In this document: one piece after another, positions 1 to 8,863 of the stretch
How the letters are laid out: every line of letters starts with the position of its first letter
How positions within the stretch are numbered: the stretch's first letter is position 1
Source of the DNA: SZUA-22 sp963751695
GTDB taxonomy: Bacteria; Bacteroidota; Ignavibacteria; Ignavibacteriales; Melioribacteraceae
DNA: 64,000 nt
Reading direction: 5' to 3'
NCBI GenBank assembly: GCA_963751695.1
Contig: CAVVVP010000003.1
Location: 248,001-312,000 of the forward strand
The notes under the pieces: generated by a model
Told to the model about the DNA's origin: nothing
What the model saw: the letters and a program-made list of their open reading frames with translations, nothing else
Database searches by the model: none
Position numbers and translations under genes: made by a program

Positions 1-270
1 TTTTTCATCAGTCATATTTTCGTAGTTTGCAGCATATTCCTTGATTATATCAACCCAAACATCGCCCAGTTTTGTTCCTTCATATTCAAAATCTCGATAT
101 ATCGGCCAAAATTTTTCTGCCTCAAGATCATTCAACTCCATTGATTGAGCGACTACAGCTTTTTTTTGTGTTTTAATATCACTTCTTAATAATTCAAGAT
201 ATGTATCTGCAGATTGTGAAAAAAGTGCAGAGGACATAAAAATAATCAGTCCAATTATCGCTTTTTTCAT
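1..270 (-). CDS. Secreted (periplasmic) protein of unknown function, truncated by window edge
   Basis: An open frame runs from an ATG at 268-270 leftward to base 1 without a stop, so only the first 90 residues are present. The start is supported by a strong TGGAGG ribosome-binding site five bases upstream. The product begins with a clear signal peptide (MKKAIIGLIIFMSSALFSQ) and then a charged, helical-looking stretch (residues about 25-90) rich in Glu, Lys and Tyr with no recognisable catalytic motif. The length and pattern recall small helical periplasmic proteins, but I cannot assign a family from the fragment. It is divergent from the aminotransferase gene and shares a 168-base intergenic region with it. 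Confidence 0.75.
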   Translation of the reverse strand, partial: MKKAIIGLIIFMSSALFSQSADTYLELLRSDIKTQKKAVVAQSMELNDLEAEKFWPIYRDFEYEGTKLGDVWVDIIKEYAANYENMTDEK

Positions 271-317
271 TTTTCCTCCAATAAATAATTTGATTTGGGT
301 GGTTTAACGTTTAAATA

Positions 318-336
318 TAGTAATTAGTTATTACTA
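318..336. promoter_or_regulatory. Perfect 7-bp inverted repeat in divergent intergenic region
   Basis: TAGTAAT-TAGTT-ATTACTA is a perfect inverted repeat with a five-base spacer. It lies between the divergent secreted-protein gene and the aminotransferase gene, where an operator could act on both. The arms are pure A/T-rich sequence in an AT-rich genome, so chance is a real alternative. Confidence 0.25.
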
Positions 337-438
337 ATTCCTGTATAAATTTTCAAAAACGATAGAAATTCTTTGTAATTATTGAGTTTTATTTCGACGA
401 AAGTATTATTTTTCGAAAACTAAAAATCGAGGATAAAG

Positions 439-1632
439 ATGCACATATCATCTAAAGTAAGTAGTATGGCTTTTTCGGGAACAATGGCTATTTCCGGCAA
501 AGCAAAAGAATTGAAAGCACAAGGAATAAATGTAATCGATCTATCTGTTGGAGAACCAGATTTTCCTACTCCACAGCGAATTAAAGATGCCGCACTTCAA
601 GCAATGAATGACGGCCATACAGGATATACGATGGCTCCTGGAATTATTCCATTGCGGGAAGCAGTAGGTAAATGGATAAAAGATTTTTCCGGTTTAGAGT
701 ATGCAGCTAATGAGATTATAGTTTCAAATGGAGCTAAACACTCTCTTTATAATACATTTCAGACTATTATTGAACCAGGTGAAGAAGTAATAATACCTGC
801 ACCTTATTGGGTAACTTATCCAGCTTTAGTAAAAATTTGTGATGGTGTTCCAGTTTACATTGAAACTGGAAGTGAAAGCAACTTCAAAATCACTGCTGAT
901 CAATTGAAAAAAGCCATCACAGAAAAAACTCGTGCTTTGGTTTTATGTAATCCATCTAATCCAACAGGTTCTGTTTATACAAAAGAAGAACTTGAAGCTA
1001 TCGGTGAAGTTGTGCTAGAAAAAGATCTTTATGTTGTTAGCGATGAAATTTATTCAAGATTGGTATATAACGATTTCGAATATGTTAGTTTTCCATCATT
1101 AAGTCCTGAATTGAAAAAGAAAACAATTCTAGTTGATGGAGTATCAAAAGCCTATTCCATGACTGGTTGGAGAATTGGTTTTACAGCTGCAGAAAAAGAG
1201 CTTATAAGCGGAATGGGTAAACTACAGAGTCAAATGACCTCAAACCCAAGTTCAATTTCTCAATATGCAGCTTTAGAAGCTATTTCTGGCTCACAAGATG
1301 ATGTTGAAGAAATGCGGAAAACATTCTCTGAAAGAAGAGAATATTTGCTCAAAGCATTAAATGATATCGAAGGGGTTAGTTGTGAAGATGCACAAGGAGC
1401 ATTTTATTTATTCCCAGACTTCTCTTCATATTTTGGAAAAAGCAATGGTGATACTAAAATTGAAGGATCATTCGATTTGGCAATGTATTTCATAGCTGAA
1501 GCGCAAGTTGCAACTGTACCTGGCTCTGTTTTTGGAGGTGAAGGATTTATGCGAATTGCATATGCAGCTTCAATGGAAAATCTTGAGGAAGGAAATAAGA
1601 GAATTAAGGACGCTTTGGCAAAATTGAGTTAA
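439..1632 (+). CDS. aspC: PLP-dependent aspartate aminotransferase (class I/II fold type I)
   Basis: The 397-residue protein is a full-length fold-type-I aminotransferase of the aspartate/prephenate aminotransferase group, which moves the amino group between aspartate or glutamate and 2-oxo acids in the cytoplasm. Visible family marks are VGEPDFPTP near the N-terminus (substrate-side loop), CNPSNPTGS around residue 170 (PLP ring contact), SDEIYSRLVY around 205, and SKAYSMTGWRIGF, in which Lys237 is the expected Schiff-base lysine. The C-terminal MRIAYAAS segment holds the conserved arginine for the substrate carboxylate. The ATG at 439 follows a purine-rich GAGGATAAAG. The gene stands alone and ends in a strong terminator. 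Exact substrate preference (aspartate, aromatic or prephenate) cannot be read from sequence alone. Confidence 0.93.
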   Translation: MHISSKVSSMAFSGTMAISGKAKELKAQGINVIDLSVGEPDFPTPQRIKDAALQAMNDGHTGYTMAPGIIPLREAVGKWIKDFSGLEYAANEIIVSNGAKHSLYNTFQTIIEPGEEVIIPAPYWVTYPALVKICDGVPVYIETGSESNFKITADQLKKAITEKTRALVLCNPSNPTGSVYTKEELEAIGEVVLEKDLYVVSDEIYSRLVYNDFEYVSFPSLSPELKKKTILVDGVSKAYSMTGWRIGFTAAEKELISGMGKLQSQMTSNPSSISQYAALEAISGSQDDVEEMRKTFSERREYLLKALNDIEGVSCEDAQGAFYLFPDFSSYFGKSNGDTKIEGSFDLAMYFIAEAQVATVPGSVFGGEGFMRIAYAASMENLEEGNKRIKDALAKLS

Positions 1633-1651
1633 AACCGTTTCAATAATATAC

Positions 1652-1681
1652 AAAAAGCCCAACATTTTGTTGGGCTTTTTT
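1652..1681. terminator. Bidirectional rho-independent terminator
   Basis: AAAAAGCCCAACA, a short TTT loop and TGTTGGGCTTTTT form a 13-bp stem with A and T runs on both sides. It lies 20 bases after the aminotransferase stop and just before the stop of the convergent DUF4342 gene, so it can end transcripts from both directions. Confidence 0.9.
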
Positions 1682-1686
1682 AATTT

Positions 1687-1971
1687 CTATTCTGACTTTT
1701 CTTCCTCATCAACTATCTCGGTAAATTCAGCGTCTTCCTCCTCGTCTTCGGTTCTGATTATCTCAACAGTAAAGTTTGCAACAATCCCGGCAAGCGCACC
1801 AATAGCGGCAACAACAGGGGCAGCAAGTACTCCGATAACTCCGAATGTTAGGGGAATTTCTATAAACGTTTTACCATCGGCATCTTTAATTATTATCCTC
1901 CTGATATTCCCCTCTTTGATTAACTCTTCTATTTTATTTAAAAGCTCTTGTCCTTTTACCTTAAATTCCAT
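1687..1971 (-). CDS. DUF4342 domain protein
   Basis: A 94-residue protein with the DUF4342 pattern: an N-terminal helical part (EFKVKGQELLNKIEELIKEG), a beta-like segment (RRIIIKDADGKTFIEIPL), a hydrophobic stretch of about 30 residues rich in Gly, Ala and Val that is probably membrane-inserted, and a very acidic tail (TEDEEEDAEF...). The function of the family is not known. The frame remains open to a TTG at 1983, but the bases between that TTG and the ATG at 1971 spell the GGAGG ribosome-binding site, so the ATG is the better start. It shares a terminator with the convergent aminotransferase gene. Confidence 0.82.
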   Translation of the reverse strand: MEFKVKGQELLNKIEELIKEGNIRRIIIKDADGKTFIEIPLTFGVIGVLAAPVVAAIGALAGIVANFTVEIIRTEDEEEDAEFTEIVDEEEKSE

Positions 1972-2053
1972 TTTTTCCTCCAATTAGTTTAATACTTAGA
2001 TGTATTTGACTCAATAAAAGTTTCGCCAATGTAACAAAAACAATAAAATTAGA

Positions 2054-3733
2054 TTATGGTTTATCTGAGTTTTTAAATAAGAACCGGAAAAAGGGAGGTT
2101 CGTAATCTTTTGGTAGGTTTTCAACTGGAATTGTAGATTGATTTCCATCTCTTGCTGCTGAATAATGCGGCGACATTATTTCGACACCTGCTTCATTGAA
2201 TTCATCCTGAATATTCTGATGAAGTTCCGAATAAATTTTTGCTTGAATAACTGGTTTGTCGGTATAGATATTTATTTGATATGAAATATAGGAATCATCC
2301 AAACTGGTCTGAAGAACAAATGGTTCAGGCTGTTCCATTGTATTATTTGTCTTTTTTGCTGCATTAATTAATAATTCATGAACTTGCCTCCATGGCACAT
2401 CATATCCAATCGTTACAGTAGAATATAAGATAATTCCGCTCTTCGTGTTCGAAGCGCTTAAGTTTATAATTTCGGATGTAAGAATGGTCGAATTAGGGAT
2501 GGTAATGAGCTCTTTCTTAGCAGTTCTAATTTTTATTGCAAACGTTGTTTTCTGAACAACACTCCCTAACTTATCACCAACCCTAATCATATCACCTATT
2601 AAAAAAGGGCGCATATAAGTTATTACCACACCTGCTATTAAATTTCCAATTATCGAAGTTGATCCCAGGGATACGATTAAACCGATAAAGACCGTGACTC
2701 CTTGAAACGCATCAGAATTTGACCCCGGCAGATATGGAAAAATGATTATAAATGCGAAAAGCCATGCGAAGATTCTGATAAGGTTAAATGTCGTACTTGC
2801 CCAGTCAGGATAAAATCCAGGAATTCTAATCTTCTCTTCTTTAATTTCCTCTAGTAAATAGCGAATAAACTTTATGCTAAAGTGAACTAATACAACTATG
2901 ACTACAATTGTGATAAGATTCGGTATAAATTCTAAAAATGATCTTAAGATAGTTTTAAGGGGCTTAAGAATTAATTGTATAAGTTTTGCTGACAGATTTT
3001 CGGTATCTGGGAAAATACTAAAGATTATTGGAAGAGCGATATAAACTAAAATCAAATTTATAAAATATTGGGTAGCAGTACTTCCAAACAGCATAATCCT
3101 TTTAAGTATTTTAGGGTCTAAAATTTCATAATTTTTGATTTTAATTTTCGGTAGTATCTTATCTGTAAAAAGGAGTAACTTTTTATTAATAAATTTTCTA
3201 AAAAGCCGGTTATTTGATCTGATTAGTACTAATAGAATAAGAAGTACACCAATTGAAATTCCAGTTTGTTTGAGAATTTCGAAGAGGGTTCTTTTCTCTT
3301 TATATTTTAATACTGTACTTTCAAATAATTCTACAAATTTTTCCGCTAATTCTTCTTTAGTCTGCCCATGATAGTAAGCTTCTTTATCCGTTATTCTAAG
3401 AACTACTTGATCTCTAAAAAAGATATCAAAAAAATTATCTGCTTTCGCAATTTTTAATGAATCTTTTCTAAGATCATATTCTCGTTCTAAATAGTTTATT
3501 TTTTCAGATATGATAACTGCTCTTTGCTCAGCTGTCAGGTTTAGAACTCCTGTATAAATATAAAAAAGAGTGTCTAAACCATTAATGATTGGATAACCCT
3601 TCAGTGATCGAGATGAATCAATTTTTGTAGACTGATTATTACCCGTAACAGTATCTGTAACTGTCTGAGCAGCTAAACTTGAGAATACACAAAACAGTCC
3701 AAATATGTAAAGTCTGCAATTATTCAAATACAC
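2054..3733 (-). CDS. MscS-family mechanosensitive ion channel
   Basis: A 559-residue inner-membrane protein with a signal-peptide-like N-terminus ending SSLAAQ, an extracytoplasmic region of about 130 residues, several hydrophobic helices (around residues 155-175, 215-240, 265-290 and 315-335), and a C-terminal MscS core. The core shows the glycine/alanine-rich pore helix (LGSTSIIGNLIAGVV) followed by RPFLIGDMIRVGDKLGSV and the beta-domain segment with ITIPNSTI. MscS channels open when the membrane is stretched and release solutes on hypo-osmotic shock. The called start is a GTG with no good ribosome-binding site, and a TTG two codons later is equally possible. It is much longer than E. coli MscS (286 aa), as in MscK/YbdG-like members. 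The MscL gene lies about 5 kb away. Confidence 0.88.
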   Translation of the reverse strand: MYLNNCRLYIFGLFCVFSSLAAQTVTDTVTGNNQSTKIDSSRSLKGYPIINGLDTLFYIYTGVLNLTAEQRAVIISEKINYLEREYDLRKDSLKIAKADNFFDIFFRDQVVLRITDKEAYYHGQTKEELAEKFVELFESTVLKYKEKRTLFEILKQTGISIGVLLILLVLIRSNNRLFRKFINKKLLLFTDKILPKIKIKNYEILDPKILKRIMLFGSTATQYFINLILVYIALPIIFSIFPDTENLSAKLIQLILKPLKTILRSFLEFIPNLITIVVIVVLVHFSIKFIRYLLEEIKEEKIRIPGFYPDWASTTFNLIRIFAWLFAFIIIFPYLPGSNSDAFQGVTVFIGLIVSLGSTSIIGNLIAGVVITYMRPFLIGDMIRVGDKLGSVVQKTTFAIKIRTAKKELITIPNSTILTSEIINLSASNTKSGIILYSTVTIGYDVPWRQVHELLINAAKKTNNTMEQPEPFVLQTSLDDSYISYQINIYTDKPVIQAKIYSELHQNIQDEFNEAGVEIMSPHYSAARDGNQSTIPVENLPKDYEPPFFRFLFKNSDKP

Positions 3734-3874
3734 TTTGAATTTTAACTAAGTGGATAATTATATGATAATTTAAATAAAATAGTGCTCAATATCACAATTA
3801 TATAATTAACTCCATAATTGGATTGTTCGCATTCACAATTTTTCTTAGGTTTTATTATACAAGATTGGGGAAAT

Positions 3875-4327
3875 ATGAAAAACCTACTAAAAACTACATT
3901 TTTATTTCTTTCTATTATAATTGGATTCTCCTGCTCAGAAAAGAAAATTGAGGAAGAACAAGTTCCCCAAATTAAATCAACCCCCGTTGAATTAACTTGC
4001 TTTGCTAATCAAGTTATTAAAAAGAACGAACATTTTTTGATTGTTTATGATGAGGTCAAATTCGAAAAGTCAAAAAAAATTGAGATATCGATTCAAAATG
4101 AAAAAATTGAATTGATCGAAAAGCAAATTTCTGATTCTGCAAAAATTGTAATGCAGACATTGAATTATGATGAATTTGGAAATCACAAATTCAATGAACA
4201 AATCAGTCTGGAAAAATTCCAATCTATTTTTGCAAATCCTGAATTTGAAAGGTACAAACATATTCCTTTCAAAATAACAACCATTGGAGATCAAGCTATA
4301 TCTATTGAAGAAATTTACATTCCGTAG
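3875..4327 (+). CDS. Lipoprotein of unknown function
   Basis: The 150-residue product starts MKNLLKTTFLFLSIIIGFSC, a lipoprotein signal with the lipidated cysteine at residue 20, followed by a charged linker (SEKKIEEEQVP). The rest is a mixed helix/strand region without a motif I recognise. The frame is open further upstream to 3818, but only the ATG at 3875 gives a signal peptide at the N-terminus, and it has a GGGG-containing ribosome-binding site. It precedes two T9SS cargo genes in the same direction, with a gap of 54 bases to the first, and may be co-transcribed with them. Confidence 0.75.
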   Translation: MKNLLKTTFLFLSIIIGFSCSEKKIEEEQVPQIKSTPVELTCFANQVIKKNEHFLIVYDEVKFEKSKKIEISIQNEKIELIEKQISDSAKIVMQTLNYDEFGNHKFNEQISLEKFQSIFANPEFERYKHIPFKITTIGDQAISIEEIYIP

Positions 4328-4381
4328 GTATGATTATTGAAAGAAATTTATCAATTCTATTCTAAAAATGGCAAATTTGAA

Positions 4382-7093
4382 ATGAAACAAATCTTAATAC
4401 TTATAGTTCTATCCGCAAATGTTTTACTCAGTCAGGTATCGCACAATGTGATTTTTAAAAGTGACTATAAAAACTTTCCCTTTGGGATTGAAATGGATAA
4501 CTCAAGAATTTATTCGGTTGCTTCTTTTGATGTTAGTGAAGAATTTGTTGAATTTTCCTCTTTCAACGAACCTGGAATTTTTCGTTTTTCTGCAAATAAA
4601 TATTTTAAAAAGTCGACACAACAATTGCGAGGTAGAGATTTTGTTTCAAATTCTGAACTTAAAACAGATCGGAGCCTCAACAAATCCAGTGAAGTCGAAA
4701 TTCCATTTGATGATACTCGACTTAGAAAAAACTATTTCAGTAACACTTTACTTTGTGATGTTAATGGCGATATAAGTGGAGAATCAGACGAAAAAATGTT
4801 AGTCCAAGTTTTAAACAGAAATGAGTTGGAGATAAAATCAAGCTTATCTGATATTCAGTCTATTTCACTTAGATTTGCTGGAGATCTAGCATGTGCCGAT
4901 CTAATTGGAATTGACACAAAAGGCAATCTATTTTTGGTCATTGAAAAGTACTTAAATGAGATTCCACTAGAAATTTCACGAGAAGTTTATACAATCTCAA
5001 ATTCTGGAAATATCCTATCAATATTGTCTCTTCCAAATCTTAAGTATCTCTACACCATAAAAGACCTTCAAATCGATGCAGAAGGAAATCTTTATCACCT
5101 TCTTTCCAATCAACAAGGAATTGAAATTGTAAAATGGTCTGGATTGACAAAACCATTAGCAACAACAATTGAGTATCCTTCTCAATATCAAAAAGATATT
5201 CATTTTAATGATTATGTGCCAACAAAGGAAGCTCCAATGAATTACCCAAATGGAGTCGAAGATGTACAAGCTCAATCAGACAGAACTGAAGCTCTAAGAA
5301 TCGGTGAGTCATATGTCCTACACAGATATAATTGCACTTCGAGTAATCTAGCTCCGAACAACTCTACCGCTCCCGATGGGGATATCGTGCAAACTCCCGA
5401 ATGGCTAGAGATTGGAATAAATGCTCGCATCCCTTACAAGTGGGGTGGATTCAATACACTATCACAATTTGATGCCGGACTTGCAGCTAATAGATATGCT
5501 GGTGATATTCACACAGATGGTGTATCATCTTATGCCATGGGGGTTGATTGCTCAGGATTTGTAAGCCGCTGCTGGAAATTAACTTATCATGCTTCAACAT
5601 CTTACATGCCTAACATTACCAATCAATATGCAAGCTGGGATGATCTTAAGCCTGGAGACGCTCTTCATAAAGTTGGTCATGTTAGATTATTTGTCGAGAA
5701 AAACATTAACGGAAGCCTAAAAATTGTTGAGTCGACATCCAGAGGATGGGGAGTTTCTTACTGGAGCTATACTACATCAGATCTAGGTGCTTACACCCCC
5801 CGCTATTACAACAATATGGCAGATAACTACAATACACAAAATCCGATTCTGACTGATGTTCAGCAAATTGATGAAAGCACGATCGAACTGAATTGGGAGT
5901 GTGATACAACTGTCATTCTAGGTTATAGAATTTATGGCTCAGCAAATGGTAAAACTTGGAATATGGGAATTGATGAAAACGAATGTCAAGACACAAGTAT
6001 TCAAATTCCATTTACTGGCGGTGCGCTTTATTTTCGAGTTGCCAGTGTAAATGGCGATTTGACCGAGAGCAATTGGTCGAATGTTTTGGGAATTGGTCTG
6101 TATAATTCCGAAAAAACTTGCCTTATTGTTGACGGCTTTACACGAGAAAGTGGAAGCTGGCGCGGAGCCGGGCATACATTTGTATATAAATATGGAAACT
6201 CAATTGAAAACCTACAAGAAGAGGTTAATTTTCTTAGTGTTAAAAATTCTAAATTGGTCGATTCTTCATTCGATCTTCAAGATTATGATTACGTTCTATG
6301 GATACTTGGTGATGAAAGCACCTCTGATGAGACCTTTAGTCGTGAGGAACAGGTTTTGGTAAAAGATTATCTTGAGAATGGTGGGAACCTTTTTGTAACT
6401 GGAAGTGAGATCGGATGGGACCTTGATTACAAAGGTGATCAGCAAGACAAAGATTTCTATCATCAATATTTAAAAGCGAACTATGTCGCAGATGATGCTG
6501 GAACAAATAAAGCAACAGGTGTAGCTAGCAGTTCGTTAGATGGATGCAGTATATTATTCAGCCAAACTTACGATGAAGACTACGCAGACGAGGTTGAACC
6601 AATAAACGGAAGTGCCTTATGCATGCGATACGAAAATGTTAATAAGATCGGTGCTGGTATTGAATATGCTGGCGCTTTTGGAGCTTCCTCAGAAATTGGA
6701 AAATTAATCTATCTTGGTTTTCCCTTAGAGACAGCTGCGAACGATACTTCATTTAATGAAATAATTTCTAGTGCTATCCAATTTTTTAATACCATTGTTT
6801 CTGTAGAAGCAGATAATAATATTATTATTTCGGCATTCAATTTAGAACAAAACTATCCAAACCCATTCAACCCCAGCACTACTATTAGCTATTCGATATC
6901 AAATCAATCCGATGTGTCACTCAAAGTATTTGATGTCTTGGGAAGAGAAATAACAACCCTAGTCAATAAAGAACAACCAACTGGAAATTACTCAATAGAA
7001 TTTGATGCCTCAAGCCTAACTAGTGGAATCTACTTCTACAGACTTCAAGCTGGTCAGTTTGTTGAGAGCAAGAAAATGATACTACTAAAATAG
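4382..7093 (+). CDS. T9SS-secreted protein with NlpC/P60-like cysteine-peptidase domain, FN3-like domain and sorting domain
   Basis: A large secreted protein of 903 residues. It has a signal peptide (MKQILILIVLSANVLLSQ), an N-terminal beta-rich region to about residue 300, and an NlpC/P60-like domain with GVDCSGFVSRCW (candidate nucleophile Cys390) and, about 45 residues on, KVGHVRLF (candidate His). NlpC/P60 enzymes cleave peptidoglycan or related gamma-glutamyl peptide bonds. A fibronectin-III-like segment follows (ESTIELNWECDTTVILGYRI), then a region with ENGGNLFVTGSEIGWD that resembles glutamine-amidotransferase-like modules of other secreted proteins, and a T9SS sorting domain from NYPNPFNP to KKMILLK. 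A TTG at 4337 is in frame, but the ATG at 4382 places the signal peptide first. The next gene starts 10 bases after the stop. Confidence 0.8.
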   Translation: MKQILILIVLSANVLLSQVSHNVIFKSDYKNFPFGIEMDNSRIYSVASFDVSEEFVEFSSFNEPGIFRFSANKYFKKSTQQLRGRDFVSNSELKTDRSLNKSSEVEIPFDDTRLRKNYFSNTLLCDVNGDISGESDEKMLVQVLNRNELEIKSSLSDIQSISLRFAGDLACADLIGIDTKGNLFLVIEKYLNEIPLEISREVYTISNSGNILSILSLPNLKYLYTIKDLQIDAEGNLYHLLSNQQGIEIVKWSGLTKPLATTIEYPSQYQKDIHFNDYVPTKEAPMNYPNGVEDVQAQSDRTEALRIGESYVLHRYNCTSSNLAPNNSTAPDGDIVQTPEWLEIGINARIPYKWGGFNTLSQFDAGLAANRYAGDIHTDGVSSYAMGVDCSGFVSRCWKLTYHASTSYMPNITNQYASWDDLKPGDALHKVGHVRLFVEKNINGSLKIVESTSRGWGVSYWSYTTSDLGAYTPRYYNNMADNYNTQNPILTDVQQIDESTIELNWECDTTVILGYRIYGSANGKTWNMGIDENECQDTSIQIPFTGGALYFRVASVNGDLTESNWSNVLGIGLYNSEKTCLIVDGFTRESGSWRGAGHTFVYKYGNSIENLQEEVNFLSVKNSKLVDSSFDLQDYDYVLWILGDESTSDETFSREEQVLVKDYLENGGNLFVTGSEIGWDLDYKGDQQDKDFYHQYLKANYVADDAGTNKATGVASSSLDGCSILFSQTYDEDYADEVEPINGSALCMRYENVNKIGAGIEYAGAFGASSEIGKLIYLGFPLETAANDTSFNEIISSAIQFFNTIVSVEADNNIIISAFNLEQNYPNPFNPSTTISYSISNQSDVSLKVFDVLGREITTLVNKEQPTGNYSIEFDASSLTSGIYFYRLQAGQFVESKKMILLK

Positions 7094-7103
7094 AGGCACT
7101 AAA

Positions 7104-8516
7104 ATGAAGGAATCCACAGTACTGATATTACTTAGTTTATTACTGTCTATTCCTAGTTACCCCCAGCATGAAAAGGTAGAAAAGTCCAACGTTATTCCCG
7201 AAGTGTTTGATTCTACCTCAGTTGTTGATAGTGTAGTAGTATTAAAAAAGAATGGTGATGAAGAAAAGTATTATTACATATATGATGGTAGGGGAAGAAT
7301 AACATCTTATCTATATACTATTAAAATATGGGATGGCTCCCAATTAGTTAACGATCTACGTTGGTTATATAATTATACTGATGGCAGTAAAGTTTATGGT
7401 TTACGGGAAAAATGGAATGGAAGCCAGTGGATTAAGGATCGGCAAGATACAATAACATATAATGATTATGGAAACTTGGTACATGAATTAAGTGAATTAT
7501 GGATTAATAATCAATGGCAGAAAGTTTTACAATGGACATACACTTATAATTCCAATGGAATGGAAACTCTAAAAATTTCTGAATATTGGAGTACTGACAA
7601 ATGGCAGAATGAGTGGCGTTTTAGTAGCTCATATCATTCTACTGGAAAGTTGTTATCATATTCTAAAGAAGAATGGAACGGTAACCAGTGGGTGTATGAA
7701 AGACGCTATAGTTACTCTTATGATTCTATCGGAAATTTGTCTTTGTTTTTTAGTGAAGAATGGTGGGATGATAATCAATGGCATGATATAGGGCGAATAA
7801 TCTACTCTTATGATAATGATGGAAATATGATTCTTGAACTATCTGAATATTATTATACTAGCGGTAGTATATGGATTAAAAATTACGAAAATATTTTTAT
7901 CTACGATTCATCTGGCAAAATGGTAACAAAACTATCTGACATTAGAGATGGGGAAACCTCTTACAAAGGAACATATACCTATAATTCAGATAGTAAAATA
8001 ATACAATGGATAGGCGAACATTGGGAAGAAAATCAATGGGTAAAAGAAGGAGAATATACTTGCACTTATGATCCAGATGGATATATTGTTAATTATCTTT
8101 CTGAACAATGGGATGCCACTCAATGGATAGGACTAAATGATAATCTTGAGTTTTATGATTCTTTTGGTAGATACTATAGTTACAACGATGCTTCGGAGGT
8201 TAATATCTACTATAGTACACTAACAGATATTGAAGTTGCAGATCTATACATTTTGGATTATTCCTTGTCTCAAAACTATCTCAACCCATTCAACCCTACA
8301 ACAAAGATCAGTTACTCAATACCTTCTCAATCTCATGTGTCATTAATAGTATTTGATGTCTTGGGTAGAGAAATAATAACACTCGTCAATGAAGCACAAC
8401 CCACTGGAAATTACTCAATAGAATTTGATGCTTCAAATCTTACAAGCGGAATCTACTTTTATAGAATTCAAGCGGGAAGTTTTATTGAAAGCAAGAAGAT
8501 GATTCTATTAAAATAG
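7104..8516 (+). CDS. T9SS-secreted protein with Trp-rich YD-like tandem repeats
   Basis: A 470-residue secreted protein with a signal peptide (MKESTVLILLSLLLSIPSYPQ), about eight imperfect repeats of roughly 35-40 residues, and a T9SS sorting domain. Each repeat follows the plan E-x-W-x4-QW-x5-R-x2-Y-x-Y-D-x2-G, for example EEWNGNQWVYERRYSYSYDS. This is reminiscent of YD/RHS-type repeats, but with paired tryptophans instead of sugar-binding signatures I can name. The ATG at 7104 has a GAGG ribosome-binding site inside the 10-base gap after the preceding cargo gene, so the two form an operon. The sorting domain reads NYLNPFNP where NYPNPFNP is usual. Parts of its sorting-domain DNA are identical to the neighbour's, for example across ACTGGAAATTACTCAATAGA, which points to recent duplication or gene conversion. 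Molecular role unknown. Confidence 0.78.
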   Translation: MKESTVLILLSLLLSIPSYPQHEKVEKSNVIPEVFDSTSVVDSVVVLKKNGDEEKYYYIYDGRGRITSYLYTIKIWDGSQLVNDLRWLYNYTDGSKVYGLREKWNGSQWIKDRQDTITYNDYGNLVHELSELWINNQWQKVLQWTYTYNSNGMETLKISEYWSTDKWQNEWRFSSSYHSTGKLLSYSKEEWNGNQWVYERRYSYSYDSIGNLSLFFSEEWWDDNQWHDIGRIIYSYDNDGNMILELSEYYYTSGSIWIKNYENIFIYDSSGKMVTKLSDIRDGETSYKGTYTYNSDSKIIQWIGEHWEENQWVKEGEYTCTYDPDGYIVNYLSEQWDATQWIGLNDNLEFYDSFGRYYSYNDASEVNIYYSTLTDIEVADLYILDYSLSQNYLNPFNPTTKISYSIPSQSHVSLIVFDVLGREIITLVNEAQPTGNYSIEFDASNLTSGIYFYRIQAGSFIESKKMILLK

Positions 8517-8526
8517 GAATGATCTA

Positions 8527-8736
8527 ATGTTTGATAGTCCATATGCGATAGTTAAGATAATTGCAATTGCGGTAGTTGTTGTTTACTTAATTTTCAAATT
8601 TCAGGTAATTTCTTTAGCTGTTAAAACCTTCTTTAACAGAGGAAACAAACTGGATGACAAAATTTCAGATAGAGTTGATGAATACCTTGAAAAATACAAT
8701 TCAAAAAACTATGATGACACGTCGGGTAAGGATTAA
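8527..8736 (+). CDS. Small single-pass membrane protein, unknown function
   Basis: A 69-residue product with one hydrophobic helix (residues about 8-32, IVKIIAIAVVVVYLIFKFQVI) followed by a basic, then acidic, soluble tail (DDKISDRVDEYLEKYNSKNYDD). The ATG lies 10 bases after the preceding stop and follows AGGAATGATCT, which is a usable ribosome-binding site. Its position suggests co-transcription with the T9SS cargo genes. No family recognised. The short length leaves some doubt that it is expressed. Confidence 0.55.
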   Translation: MFDSPYAIVKIIAIAVVVVYLIFKFQVISLAVKTFFNRGNKLDDKISDRVDEYLEKYNSKNYDDTSGKD

Positions 8737-8863
8737 CTACAAAATTGTTTCAATATTAAAAAGATCTCACCTCTCAAATCTATTAATGCTTAAATAGTTC
8801 AAGCTTTGAATAATAACCTCTCTTTCTTATATTTGCTCATCACGTAACAATTGGGAGAAAGAT

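Noticed and set aside
1667..1987. Plus-strand open frame of 106 codons opposite the DUF4342 gene
   Set aside because: Its translation is low-complexity (Ser/Ile/Leu/Phe) and it is the exact antisense of a recognisable DUF4342 protein with a good ribosome-binding site.
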